Positions 24,010 to 31,728 of a DNA stretch of 64,000 bases are shown here, in pieces. Location: contig NZ_JABXYJ010000008.1 in NCBI RefSeq assembly GCF_013377855.1, positions 1 through 64,000 on the forward strand, in the 5' to 3' direction. The DNA is from Cognatundibacterium oligocarboniphilum. Lineage in GTDB: Bacteria; Pseudomonadota; Gammaproteobacteria; Burkholderiales; Burkholderiaceae_D. The notes under the pieces are model-generated. The model was given only the letters and a program-made list of their open reading frames with translations, did not search any database and was not told the DNA's origin. Numbering within the stretch: position 1 is the stretch's first letter; the number at the start of each line of letters is the position of its first letter. The position numbers were made by a program, and so were the translations under genes.

Positions 24010-24420
24010 TCAGGTATTGGCCGCTGCATAATTTTCGCGGCGCTGAACCGGGCGATTAGCAGGGCGTCCTTGTTTCACGAAATTGAAGTAATGCAGCCTG
24101 AACTGCTTGAGTTTCAATTCGAATTCCTTCATACGGAATTTCACATAGACTTTTTCATCCAGTGAGCGCACGGTCAGCAGGCGTTTGCCCAATTCATCGA
24201 TTTCGCTTTGAATGTCCTGGACTTGTGCAGCATGTTCATCTGCCGTCATTGCCGGCAAATTGCCGGACATCACGACCAGCGTTTCCAAGGGGTCTAATTC
24301 CCATTCATTGATGGCCCGGGTACAAGCGACCAGGTTTGTAAACGATCCCATCCAGTACATGCGGATGTTACGGTGTTTCAGAATAAAAATCTGGAGCGGG
24401 AGTTCGAAAGTGTAGTTCAT
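24010..24420 (-). CDS. Unknown 136-aa protein, first gene of leftward operon
   Basis: ATG at 24420 with AGAGGAAAA upstream. A beta-strand opening (MNYTFELPLQIFILKHRNI) is followed by a long helix (VQDIQSEIDELGKRL) and a basic tail (RPANRPVQRRENYAAANT). First gene after the promoter at 24789-24817. Not recognised. Confidence 0.75.
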   Translation of the reverse strand: MNYTFELPLQIFILKHRNIRMYWMGSFTNLVACTRAINEWELDPLETLVVMSGNLPAMTADEHAAQVQDIQSEIDELGKRLLTVRSLDEKVYVKFRMKEFELKLKQFRLHYFNFVKQGRPANRPVQRRENYAAANT

Positions 24421-24788
24421 GGTTTTCCTCTGAAATAGTGAAGGATGTAAAGTAAATGGATGATCGCTTGACGAAGTGGATTCATCCGATATGCTTGCGA
24501 TCTGGTGCGACATGTTGTGACCTTTTGATGGCCAGCTTTGGCTTCAGTCACGATAGGCCGTGACTGTGGATTGCAGATGCGCAATGGGAAAAATCTTTTG
24601 CTTTCTGCAGAAAGTAAGACCCCGGACGCCAGCATGGACTTCCGGGTGGAACAAGGCCGTTAGGAACGGCGGTGCCGGTGAATATAAGAAATAACTTGCA
24701 GCGTGTTTGCTGTGGATATTTACCTGCTGGTAAACAGGGTTGGTGGCCAGCACCGAAACGATGTGAGTTTCCTCACGGGAGTTCTACT
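24421..24788 (-). other. Long structured 5' leader of the four-gene operon
   Basis: About 365 bp between promoter and first gene. It contains the hairpins CAGTCACG-ATAGGC-CGTGACTG (24544-24565) and GTGAG-TTTC-CTCAC (24762-24775). A 69-aa frame at 24544-24753 is open but has no ribosome binding site or recognisable pattern, so I treat the region as a regulatory leader rather than a gene. Confidence 0.5.
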
Positions 24789-24817
24789 ATTATCCATCAT
24801 GATTGCGAGATTGTGAA
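24789..24817 (-). promoter_or_regulatory. Promoter of the four-gene operon
   Basis: Minus strand -35 TTCACA (24812-24817), 17-bp spacer, -10 GATAAT (24789-24794). Good sigma-70 match, directed at the genes 24420 to 21696. Confidence 0.6.
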
Positions 24818-24907
24818 CCTATTTTTGCGCATCAGCCCTGCTTCTGCGCATCGATGCGGGCTTCAATATTATTACAATTTGACGTAACACCGTTGCCAGA
24901 CGCTGCG

Positions 24908-24925
24908 AATAACAATTTTGTTATT
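24908..24925. promoter_or_regulatory. Operator-like palindrome
   Basis: AATAACAA-TT-TTGTTATT, 8-bp perfect arms, about 100 bp upstream of the gene at 25023 and about 90 bp upstream of the divergent leftward promoter. It sits between two diverging transcription units and could control either. Confidence 0.45.
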
Positions 24926-25022
24926 GCTACAACGAACTGAGTCGGCAATTTGGTTTTTTCAAGTAGAATGATTTTCGACAGAGTTGCTTGAATTCATTCT
25001 TTTATTTTTTGCTCGACCCATT

Positions 25023-25337
25023 ATGGCACTGGACTCCCTACTGATTACTAAGCGGCAAGCGCACAAGCTGGAGAAGGTTGTCAGTTTGTTGACGCTACCC
25101 ACGTATGATCCCAATGCCTTACTGGATTTCGTGAAGCAAACCCTGCACGCGGAGACCGATATTGAGATGCTGTACCGCTTAGGTTTTAATGACATCCAAC
25201 AGGCGGAACTCAGTAAGATTCGCACCAGAAAGCGTCCGCTGGGTGCGGTGTTGCTGTTGCAAATTCATGAAACAACGAACATTCCCATTGCTGAACTCCG
25301 GTCCAAAATGGGAGATACGCGGCGACGCTTCGCCTGA
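25023..25337 (+). CDS. HTH-like small regulator
   Basis: 104 aa from the ATG at 25023. FNDIQQAELSKIRTRKRPLG then AVLLLQIHETTNIPIAELRS resembles the end of a Cro-like repressor fold: helices followed by IPIAELR. Diverges from the leftward small-gene block; the palindrome at 24908 is a candidate binding site. Assignment rests on pattern only. Confidence 0.6.
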   Translation: MALDSLLITKRQAHKLEKVVSLLTLPTYDPNALLDFVKQTLHAETDIEMLYRLGFNDIQQAELSKIRTRKRPLGAVLLLQIHETTNIPIAELRSKMGDTRRRFA

Positions 25338-25350
25338 ACTTTTTACCTGA

Positions 25351-26019
25351 TTGACAGACCCAACATTGGATACAACAACTTCACCTTCGCTCCCCAAAAT
25401 CGCTATTTTGGTTTCGGATGAGCAGCATGCCTTACAAGCCCTGATGAACGCCCAAATTCATGGAAATCTGGGGTATGTGGACATGATCATCAGCCCCAGC
25501 CGTGATGCTGAAGCCCTGGCCCGGCAATATGGTGTGCAATTCGTTCTGCTGCCGATGGAAAAGCAGCTCTCTCCCGATCAGGAGAGCGCCTTGCTGTTCC
25601 TGTTGCGGTCGCATAGCATCGACCTGATCATTGTAGCCAAGTTCTGTGCCCGCATATCGGGCGTGCTACTGAACAGTTTCCCGCATCAGGTGATTGGTGT
25701 TCACCATTCCTTGCCCTTCTCTGCCGCCGCATTTGAACGGGAATTATTAGCCGGTGTCCGGCTGATCAGTGCGCGCGCCTTTTATCTGACAACAGAAATT
25801 AATCAAGGTCCGGTCATTTGCGAAGAAGTTTTGCGACGGAATTTATTGGAACCGGTGGCCGCATTGCGGCAGCGGATTCAGGACGCAGAAAGTCTCTGCC
25901 TCATCCAGGCCGTGCGCCTGCATTTACAAAACCGGATTGCCGTCGATGATTCTCTGTGCGTGATCTCCACCCTGCCGATGAATGTGCTGCCATTTCCAGC
26001 CGTGACGCGTCACGATTAA
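25351..26019 (+). CDS. Formyltransferase-fold protein (PurU-like, ACT domain absent)
   Basis: 222 aa. It opens with the Rossmann strand PKIAILVSDEQHALQALM. The catalytic segment QVIGVHHSLPF (the N-x-H-x-S/P region, here VHHS) is followed by ISARAFYLTTEINQGPVICE, as in formyltetrahydrofolate deformylase PurU (GATAHYVTDDLDEGPII). PurU normally has an N-terminal ACT domain of about 80 aa, which is missing. The catalytic Asn expected before HH is Val/Gly here, so activity is uncertain. TTG start at 25351 follows the previous gene by 13 bp with no clear ribosome binding site. Confidence 0.75.
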   Translation: MTDPTLDTTTSPSLPKIAILVSDEQHALQALMNAQIHGNLGYVDMIISPSRDAEALARQYGVQFVLLPMEKQLSPDQESALLFLLRSHSIDLIIVAKFCARISGVLLNSFPHQVIGVHHSLPFSAAAFERELLAGVRLISARAFYLTTEINQGPVICEEVLRRNLLEPVAALRQRIQDAESLCLIQAVRLHLQNRIAVDDSLCVISTLPMNVLPFPAVTRHD

Positions 26020-26114
26020 ATGTGCGTTCTGGCCGGGTAAAAACGGATAATCACGTCGATCGATGGATTGGCTAGTGCAAGCAGCGCCAGCCTGTATTTA
26101 AACGTGACGTCACG
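26001..26114. repeat. Pair of CGTGAC palindromes flanking a convergent gap
   Basis: CGTGACGCGTCACG (26001-26014, perfect) and CGTGACGTCACG (26103-26114, perfect), each followed by RTTAAAT. The same CGTGAC arm recurs in the hairpin at 24544-24565. They bracket the ~90-bp intergenic gap between the convergent genes ending at 26019 and 26116. Candidate protein-binding or recombination sites. Confidence 0.5.
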
Positions 26115-26115
26115 G

Positions 26116-26697
26116 TTAAATAGCCGTCGCTGACCGCAACCATTGCCACAGGGATGCGGAGGGGCCGGAAGTCTGCAGTTTTTCCCGGTATAGTGCCATT
26201 TGTCCGACTGACGTCTCAGCATCACAGGCACCGGTATGCACCATCAGGGCAATTGCCCCTTCCGCAATTCCGATCGCCCGTTCCCGCGATATGGTGCCGC
26301 GGTTGGCAGTATGCGCTGCCAGCTGCAAGACATCCTCCAGCGAATCCCACATGGTCTGACGGAGTTCAGGGAGCATGCCCGGCAGGACCGGTGCCACTGT
26401 TTCCGGTAAGCTTTTGGTGTGGTACTGGAACAAATCGAACAATTTGCCCATATAACGACGGTCAATCTGAAGCTGCTCGATGACTTTGTTCGCCAGCGCC
26501 ATTGCTTCACTGTGCTGGCATTCTGTCATGTCAAGACTGACCAGCGCCAGACCACACATCTGCAAGTGGATGATCAGCACTTCGATGGCGTCAACCCGGA
26601 TTTGCGCCAGTTCCCTTTGCGAGACTGGCGCGGACTGGTGTGGTTCATCCTGCTGCAGCACGCTGTGATGACTGCGCCGGCATGGGTTCAGACTCAT
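26116..26697 (-). CDS. Unknown 193-aa helical protein
   Basis: Not recognised. Helical throughout, no TM; contains HTANRGTISRERAIGIAEGA and an N-terminal HHSVLQQDEPHQSAP. Its start lies 3 bp after the stop of the periplasmic binding protein gene upstream, suggesting a two-gene operon. Confidence 0.7.
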   Translation of the reverse strand: MSLNPCRRSHHSVLQQDEPHQSAPVSQRELAQIRVDAIEVLIIHLQMCGLALVSLDMTECQHSEAMALANKVIEQLQIDRRYMGKLFDLFQYHTKSLPETVAPVLPGMLPELRQTMWDSLEDVLQLAAHTANRGTISRERAIGIAEGAIALMVHTGACDAETSVGQMALYREKLQTSGPSASLWQWLRSATAI

Positions 26698-26700
26698 GTT

Positions 26701-27594
26701 TCAGGGAAAAGCCGTGGTTTTATTCGGGAACGAGAACAGCGCCGTTGTCATGCTGTTGAACCGGTAAGCCTGACCTGGACGGTCGAACCATTTTTTGACC
26801 AGTTTGTAGGCGCTGCCATTGATCAGGTTCTCTGCCACGATGCCGTCCACCAGTTTCAGGAATTGTTCATCGTCTTTCCTGATCATCAGGGCATACGGTT
26901 CGATCGACAGCAGCCTGCTGACCCGGTGCAGCTTGCCATTCAGGTTATTTTCTTCAATCGCCCCATTCAACAGAACGTCATCCGTGCAGAAGGCATCAGC
27001 CTGATGATTGGCCACGTCCAGCACTCCGGCATTGTTGTCTTTGACCAGCCTGACACTGAACGGCGTTCCTTTCGATTGCGCTGCCACCTGGACTGGCTGA
27101 ATCAGTTTTTCGCAGGAAGATCCGGCCACCACTACCACGCGGGTACCGCCCAGCTGGGAATAATCGTTAATGGGCGAGTCTTTGCGCACCGCCAGCCGCG
27201 CACCGGTCACGAAAATAGGATAGGTAAACGCCACTTCTTTTTCCCGGTCGCGGGTATCGGTGGTGGTGCCGCATTCCATATCGATTTCACCGGCCTGCAG
27301 TAAGCTGATGCGATTTTTGGCGTTGACTGGCACATAGCGGATGTCGAGTTTGGTCTTGAGGTATTTTTCTATGCCCGCCACCACATTGCGGCACAAATCG
27401 ACGGTATATCCCTGTGCCACCCCATTTTTCATCATGGCAAACGGTGCTGCCGATTCCCGCACGCCGATGACCAGCGTATTGGAGTCACGCATTTTATCGA
27501 GGGTGGAACCGGATTCGGAAATGGCATACGCCATGCCGGGTAATTGCAGACAGAGTGCGGTCAATATTGCCAGTTTCGTGATTTTGAGGGTCAT
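26701..27594 (-). CDS. Periplasmic amino-acid-binding protein (GltI-like, SBP family 3)
   Basis: 297 aa with a signal peptide (LAILTALCLQLPGMAYA). Signature of glutamate/aspartate-type binding proteins: TLVIGVRESAAPFAM, GYTVDLCRNVVAGIEK, NRISLLQAGEIDMECGTTT, TRDREKEVAFTYPIFV, then FCTDDVLL and EPYALMIRKDD. No ABC permease or ATPase genes adjoin it, so it may serve as a lone sensor or chemoreceptor ligand, or rely on chromosomal transport partners. Co-oriented with the 193-aa gene downstream. Confidence 0.9.
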   Translation of the reverse strand: MTLKITKLAILTALCLQLPGMAYAISESGSTLDKMRDSNTLVIGVRESAAPFAMMKNGVAQGYTVDLCRNVVAGIEKYLKTKLDIRYVPVNAKNRISLLQAGEIDMECGTTTDTRDREKEVAFTYPIFVTGARLAVRKDSPINDYSQLGGTRVVVVAGSSCEKLIQPVQVAAQSKGTPFSVRLVKDNNAGVLDVANHQADAFCTDDVLLNGAIEENNLNGKLHRVSRLLSIEPYALMIRKDDEQFLKLVDGIVAENLINGSAYKLVKKWFDRPGQAYRFNSMTTALFSFPNKTTAFP

Positions 27595-27630
27595 AATAGT
27601 CTCGCAGTGGAATATGGGACAGACAGCGTT

Positions 27631-27954
27631 TCAGGAAGATATGGGTGGTGCTTCCTCATGGACTGCCGCAATGAGGGGGTGTTTGGCCAGAACAGGATGT
27701 TGTGCCTGCAGTTTTTTCAATTCGGTGGTGGCAGAGGTGAGTTCCATTTCCCAATACGCCAGCTTGTTTTTGTCGGTGGCCCCGGACCCACCCTCCAGCT
27801 TGCGGTCAATACTGTCGCGCCGTGCGCGCGCGCATTCATACTGGTACAGGGCTTGCTGGACTTCTTCGGTGGCCACGACGCGCTGATACAGCTTGTCTTC
27901 TTTGGTCACGGCTCCGGTCGTGGCTGCATTGGTTTGTTCAGGCTGTTGGTTCAT
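27631..27954 (-). CDS. Unknown 107-aa coiled-coil protein
   Basis: Helical, charged (QALYQYECARARRDSIDRKL, WEMELTSATTELKKLQAQHP), with a Gly-Ser break. AGGAAT ribosome binding site. Not recognised. Confidence 0.7.
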   Translation of the reverse strand: MNQQPEQTNAATTGAVTKEDKLYQRVVATEEVQQALYQYECARARRDSIDRKLEGGSGATDKNKLAYWEMELTSATTELKKLQAQHPVLAKHPLIAAVHEEAPPISS

Positions 27955-28021
27955 GATAGATTCCTGTGCCGGATGACCGCACGCTGGTGCGGTGTGCAGT
28001 CGTCCGGGCTTTCTGAGGTGG

Positions 28022-28387
28022 TTATTCCGAGTCGTTATCGCCGGTGGCGATCAGGCGATCAATCGCGATGGTCTGGTGATCGCGCACGACCAGTGTCGTT
28101 TCCACTTGCTGGTCTTTACCCTGATAGCGGATTTGTTTGGCGGAACCCGTCCGGTGGATCTGGGCCGGGGCGTCCAGTTCCTGATCGCTGACCGCCACCA
28201 GATAACCATTCTGGTTTTTGATCAGGTACAGCCGCGACACGCCGGCACTCGCGCTGCAATCTTTTTCATGGCAGGCTCTGCCGACAGAGACCGGTTCCGG
28301 TGCCGGGTTATGGGCGCTGGCAGCTAACGGTGCCAGTCCGATGATCAGCGCCAGCATTTTTCGCTTTGCGGTGTTACGTTGTTGCAT
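28022..28387 (-). CDS. Small secreted protein
   Basis: 121 aa with a signal peptide (MLALIIGLAPLAASA). Mature part is short, with one Cys pair (CHEKDC) and strands (SRLYLIKNQNGYLVAVSDQE). GGAGAACAAG upstream of ATG. The start overlaps the end of the membrane-protein gene at 28374, so it is in one operon with the DMT-like pair. Unknown function. Confidence 0.7.
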   Translation of the reverse strand: MQQRNTAKRKMLALIIGLAPLAASAHNPAPEPVSVGRACHEKDCSASAGVSRLYLIKNQNGYLVAVSDQELDAPAQIHRTGSAKQIRYQGKDQQVETTLVVRDHQTIAIDRLIATGDNDSE

Positions 28388-28796
28388 CTTGTTCTCCTGT
28401 GGTGGTTGGTGATGGTAAATAAGTGGGTGTCGTTTCAGGCGATACGGCCGGACGACCGGTCAGCAGAAGTCCGACTGCGATGACGACTAAGGCAGTGGCG
28501 ATCATTTGCGGCAGGGAGACGGTTTCCTGCAGGTAGAAAATGCCGATCAGCATGGCGTAGATGACAGAAAATGCATTCATCAGCGCCACGCCTCTGCCCA
28601 GACCATGATGTGTGATCAGGCGGATCTGAAACGGTGCGATCAGGGCCTGCAGCAGCACCCACAGCAAAAACCATGGATGCCAGATGGCCGTTAAGAAGTC
28701 CCCCTGCCCGCGCAATGCATGTCTGGCAAACACGTCGAGACAAGAAAATACGAACTGAATCAGGGAAATGTACAACAGGCTGCGCCGGGAAATCAT
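28374..28796 (-). CDS. Small DMT/SMR-type membrane protein, subunit 2
   Basis: 140 aa from the ATG at 28796, which overlaps its partner's stop (ATGA). About four TM helices (LLYISLIQFVFSCLDVFA, WFLLWVLLQALIAPFQI, ALMNAFSVIYAMLIGIFYL, MIATALVVIAVGLLLTG) and the family hallmark FYLQETVSLPQMIATALVV. The pair resembles heterodimeric small multidrug/ArnE-ArnF-type carriers. The C-terminal tail after TGR is Pro/Thr-rich. Confidence 0.75.
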   Translation of the reverse strand: MISRRSLLYISLIQFVFSCLDVFARHALRGQGDFLTAIWHPWFLLWVLLQALIAPFQIRLITHHGLGRGVALMNAFSVIYAMLIGIFYLQETVSLPQMIATALVVIAVGLLLTGRPAVSPETTPTYLPSPTTTGEQDATT

Positions 28797-29116
28797 GCCA
28801 GTCCCCGGATCAGCACGGCGGCCAGTATCAGTCCGACAGCCAGTTTTTCGCGCGCGCTGAATTGTTCGCCGTGGTACCAGGCCACAGCGGATGAGAGGGA
28901 GATCGCAGACGCTGAAAACAGCGTGGCCGCGCCTGCCACCGGCATCATGAAAATGGCGAACAGCCGCAGGCATAATCCCGTATAGCGCCGCAGTGCATAG
29001 GGCAATATCCAGGTGCGCTGCCGGTCAGAGGGCTGCAGCGCGATGTGTTTTTTTACGAAGACATCCGCGCTGGTGATGCAGGCTTGCGCCAGCAGGGTAA
29101 GTAAGATCAGGGTCAT
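28793..29116 (-). CDS. Small DMT/SMR-type membrane protein, subunit 1
   Basis: 107 aa, about four TM helices (LILLTLLAQACITSADVFVK, LCLRLFAIFMMPVAGAATLF, then ISLSSAVAWYHGEQ and LAVGLILAAVLIRGL). The final GEQFSAREKLAVGLILAAVL matches the conserved last helix of SMR/ArnE-type proteins. Translationally coupled to the paralogue downstream; such pairs form antiparallel heterodimers that export or flip small lipophilic substrates. Substrate unknown. Confidence 0.75.
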   Translation of the reverse strand: MTLILLTLLAQACITSADVFVKKHIALQPSDRQRTWILPYALRRYTGLCLRLFAIFMMPVAGAATLFSASAISLSSAVAWYHGEQFSAREKLAVGLILAAVLIRGLA

Positions 29117-29180
29117 TGCTTCTTTGGTGGTGGAGGAATCAAGGTGTGGTCACAGATTCAGGTTCTCATGAATCCGGTTT

Positions 29181-29366
29181 TTAGCAAGTCATCGAATCGC
29201 GTTCGCGGTAGAACCTGGCTTCGCGGGCATTTTCTGAGCGTTGCCGCGCCAGTCTTTTCTGCTGCCGTATTTTTTCCAGCTGTTCTGCACTGACGGCGGG
29301 CGTGGTCATGATGGCGTTCATCACTGCTTTGCTGATTTTGGTTTTGGTTCTGGGTCCAAATTCCAT
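29181..29366 (-). CDS. Unknown 61-aa basic protein
   Basis: Helical and Arg-rich (EKIRQQKRLARQRSENAREA). Its ATG is 2 bp after the stop of the 125-aa gene, indicating coupling. A longer frame at 29158-29415 overlaps in another register and is less convincing. Confidence 0.55.
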   Translation of the reverse strand: MEFGPRTKTKISKAVMNAIMTTPAVSAEQLEKIRQQKRLARQRSENAREARFYRERDSMTC

Positions 29367-29368
29367 AT

Positions 29369-29746
29369 TTAATGCCCCTTTTTAGTTTTGACGGAAGCCG
29401 CCGATACCAGCGCAAAGAGTTGTTTAGCCGCAGTTTTGGCTTCGATAAATTCTTGCGGTTGTATGGCGTTTATCTGTGACAACAGACCGGATGATCCGAT
29501 CTCGACAATCTGCAAGACCGCTGCCGGCAGGTCTTGACAGGTGCGCTGGATCAGCTGGTGCTGGCGCGCGCAGCCCCAGGCATGCAGGTACAGGTCATTG
29601 CCGATCCTGCAGCAATAGTGGATGGAGAAGCCGTAGGCTTGGACGGCACAGAGCCGGGCGGTATTCGCACCTGCCAATGTCTGGATGGCCAGCGCCAGAA
29701 GCCCGGATTCGGTGTAGCCGTATTGTTCAATAATGGGGAGGTACAT
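29369..29746 (-). CDS. Unknown 125-aa protein
   Basis: Not recognised. Mostly helical with four Cys in the middle (RLCAVQ, HYCCRIG, GCARQ) and a basic tail. Weak ribosome binding site. Lies just left of the IS605 insertion. Confidence 0.65.
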   Translation of the reverse strand: MYLPIIEQYGYTESGLLALAIQTLAGANTARLCAVQAYGFSIHYCCRIGNDLYLHAWGCARQHQLIQRTCQDLPAAVLQIVEIGSSGLLSQINAIQPQEFIEAKTAAKQLFALVSAASVKTKKGH

Positions 29747-29911
29747 AGCTTAACGACTTGAATTTTTTCTATCGTTAAGTATGGTTTTTATTTGTCATTT
29801 ATTTTGCTGAAATGACTTGCTATTTTGCGCAGCTTACCAGTATGCGGGGAAAGCCCCGGCGTTCAGGCCGGGGATGGATAGCGCGGAGTCCGCAGGACTC
29901 CATTTCTGCCA

Positions 29912-30328
29912 TTAAGCTGGTGTCGCCTGCTGCTCAATGTATTGGCGAATGATGCTGATCGGAGCGCCGCCGCAAGAGGACGCGAAGTAAGAAGGCGACC
30001 ACAGCACGCCCTTGTAGTAGAAGCGTTTGGCGATGTCCGGCCTTTCTTTTCGCAGCACGCGACTGGATGCGCCTTTCAAACTATTGACCAAGGCGGACAC
30101 TGGTACTTTCGGCGGATAGCTGACCAGCAAATGCACATGGTCGCGCTCGCCGTCCATTTCGACCAGTTGCGCCTCGAAGTCGTTGCAAACCTTGGCAAAT
30201 AGTTCGCGCAGCCTGTCGATGGCCGCTGAGTCGAACACTTTGCGGCGATATTTCGTCACAAAGACCAAATGGACATGCATGTTAAAAACACAGTGACGTC
30301 CGCGCCGAATGTCGTTGTTTTCTTCCAT
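29912..30328 (-). CDS. tnpA: IS200/IS605 Y1 transposase TnpA
   Basis: HUH single-strand transposase, 138 aa from the ATG at 30328. The HUH metal site is HVH (His64, His66) in ERDHVHLLVSYPP and the catalytic tyrosine is Tyr130 in IIRQYIEQQ. Full family length, so probably active. The frame extends a few codons further upstream, but that would overlap the tnpB start; 22 bp separate the two ATGs. Confidence 0.95.
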   Translation of the reverse strand: MEENNDIRRGRHCVFNMHVHLVFVTKYRRKVFDSAAIDRLRELFAKVCNDFEAQLVEMDGERDHVHLLVSYPPKVPVSALVNSLKGASSRVLRKERPDIAKRFYYKGVLWSPSYFASSCGGAPISIIRQYIEQQATPA

Positions 30329-30350
30329 AGACCAAAATATACTATGCGAC

Positions 30351-31559
30351 ATGCAACGACTTCAAGCCTACCGATTCGAGCTACAGCCCAACGGCAAACA
30401 GCAGCGCCAGATGCGCCGCTTCGCTGGCTCGTGCCGATTCGTCTATAACAAGGCGCTGGCGTTGCAGCAGGAGCGGCACAAGGCGGGAGAAAAGAATCTT
30501 GGCTACGCTGCGCTATGCAAGGCGCTCACCGAATGGAAGGCACAACCGCAAACGCTCTGGCTGAGCGAAACTCCCAGCCAAACCTTGCAACAGGCGCTCA
30601 AGAATCTGGAACGGGCCTACAAGAACTTCTTCGAGAAACGCGCCGACTTCCCGCGCTTCAAGAAAAAGGGCATGGGCGACAGCTTCCGCTATCCGCAAGG
30701 CGTCAAACTTGATCAGGGCAACAGCCGCGTGTTCCTGCCAAAACTCGGCTGGCTGCGCTACCGCAATAGCCGGGGTGTTCTAGGCGAGGTGAAGAACGCG
30801 ACTGTCAGTCATTCGTGCGGCAAGTGGTTCGTGTCGATCCAAACGGAGCGCGAAGTCGATCAGCCTTTGCCGCAAGGTGAAGCTGTTGGCATCGACATGG
30901 GCATCGCCCGTTTCGCCACTCTGAGCGACGGAAGCTATCTTGATCCGCTCAACAGCTTCAAGAAACACCAGCAACGGCTGGCACGCTACCAGCGAGCCAT
31001 GAGCCGCAAAGTCAAATTCAGCAACAACTGGAAGAAGGCGAAAACCAACGTCCAGCGCATTCACACTCGTATCGCCAACGCCCGGAAAGACTTTCTGCAC
31101 AAGGCTTCGTGCCAGATCAGCCAAAACCACGCCATGATCGCCATCGAAGATTTGCGGATTCGGAACATGTCCAAGTCGGCCAGGGGCAACAGCGAACAGC
31201 ACGGCAAGATGGTGAAACAGAAGTCCGGCCTGAACCGGTCGATTCTCGATCAGGGATGGTTCGAGTTTCGGCGGCAACTGGAGTATAAATCGGCATGGAA
31301 TGGCGGCTTCGTCGTCGCCGTGCCGCCGCAATACACCAGCCAGACTTGCCCGTGCTGTGGGCATGTGTCGAAAGACAACCGGCAGACGCAAGCCCGGTTT
31401 GAGTGCGTTGATTGCGGCTTTGAAGAAAACGCCGATCTCGTCGGTGCCATCAATATACTAGCGCGAGGACATCGCGTTTTAGCCTGTGGGGAGACGGTGC
31501 AGTCGGGCCGCTCGGTGAAGCAGGAACCCGCCGAAGCAACTCAGGCGATTGCCGCCTGA
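30351..31559 (+). CDS. tnpB: TnpB RNA-guided nuclease
   Basis: 402 aa from the ATG at 30351. RuvC residues are all present: Asp182 in GIDMGIARF, Glu266 in IAIEDLRI, Asp362 in NADLVGAINIL. A CPCC/CVDC zinc ribbon (Cys333, 336, 352, 355) lies between the last two. N-terminal OrfB_IS605 domain starts MQRLQAYRFELQPNGKQQRQ. TnpB proteins cut DNA next to the transposon target motif using an RNA from the element's right end; here the motif should be TTAC. It appears intact. Confidence 0.95.
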   Translation: MQRLQAYRFELQPNGKQQRQMRRFAGSCRFVYNKALALQQERHKAGEKNLGYAALCKALTEWKAQPQTLWLSETPSQTLQQALKNLERAYKNFFEKRADFPRFKKKGMGDSFRYPQGVKLDQGNSRVFLPKLGWLRYRNSRGVLGEVKNATVSHSCGKWFVSIQTEREVDQPLPQGEAVGIDMGIARFATLSDGSYLDPLNSFKKHQQRLARYQRAMSRKVKFSNNWKKAKTNVQRIHTRIANARKDFLHKASCQISQNHAMIAIEDLRIRNMSKSARGNSEQHGKMVKQKSGLNRSILDQGWFEFRRQLEYKSAWNGGFVVAVPPQYTSQTCPCCGHVSKDNRQTQARFECVDCGFEENADLVGAINILARGHRVLACGETVQSGRSVKQEPAEATQAIAA

Positions 31560-31622
31560 GTGCCGTAGGAATCGCCGTCCTTCAGGGCGGCGAGGATGTC
31601 AAAAGTCATTCCCGCGATGTGC
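31440..31622 (+). ncRNA. Predicted TnpB omega-RNA and guide (extent uncertain)
   Basis: By analogy with ISDra2, the guide RNA overlaps the 3' end of tnpB and the right end, finishing with about 20 nt of flanking DNA. The right-end hairpin is at 31572-31591 and the element ends at 31602, so the guide would be 31603-31622. The 5' boundary is a guess. Confidence 0.45.
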
Positions 31623-31728
31623 GCCTGATGTTGCTCATATCCATTTTTTGAAGTCTGTGGGGAACCGCGATGCAGCGCCGCGCACATGATCGCCATGTGC
31701 CACCACGTAGTACGGATTCCCCATTCCT

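Larger units (their letters stand above)
29838..31602 (+). mobile_element. Complete IS605-type element (tnpA/tnpB divergent)
   Basis: Divergent tnpA and tnpB between two imperfect-palindrome ends. The left flank is TTAC (29834-29837), followed by an element end starting CAGTATGCGGGG with hairpins CCCCGGC/GCCGGGG and GGAGTCC-GCA-GGACTCC. The right end has the hairpin CGCCGTCC-TTCA-GGGCGGCG and ends TCAA (31599-31602). TTAC at the left and TCAA at the right are the cleavage tetranucleotides known for IS608. No target duplication, as expected for this single-strand mechanism. Confidence 0.85.

Noticed and set aside
24544-24753. 69-aa minus-strand frame
   Set aside because: No ribosome binding site, atypical composition, and it overlaps clear hairpins in the leader between promoter and first gene; kept only as part of the leader.
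30780-31391. 203-codon minus-strand frame
   Set aside because: Antisense to tnpB, whose RuvC and zinc motifs are intact.
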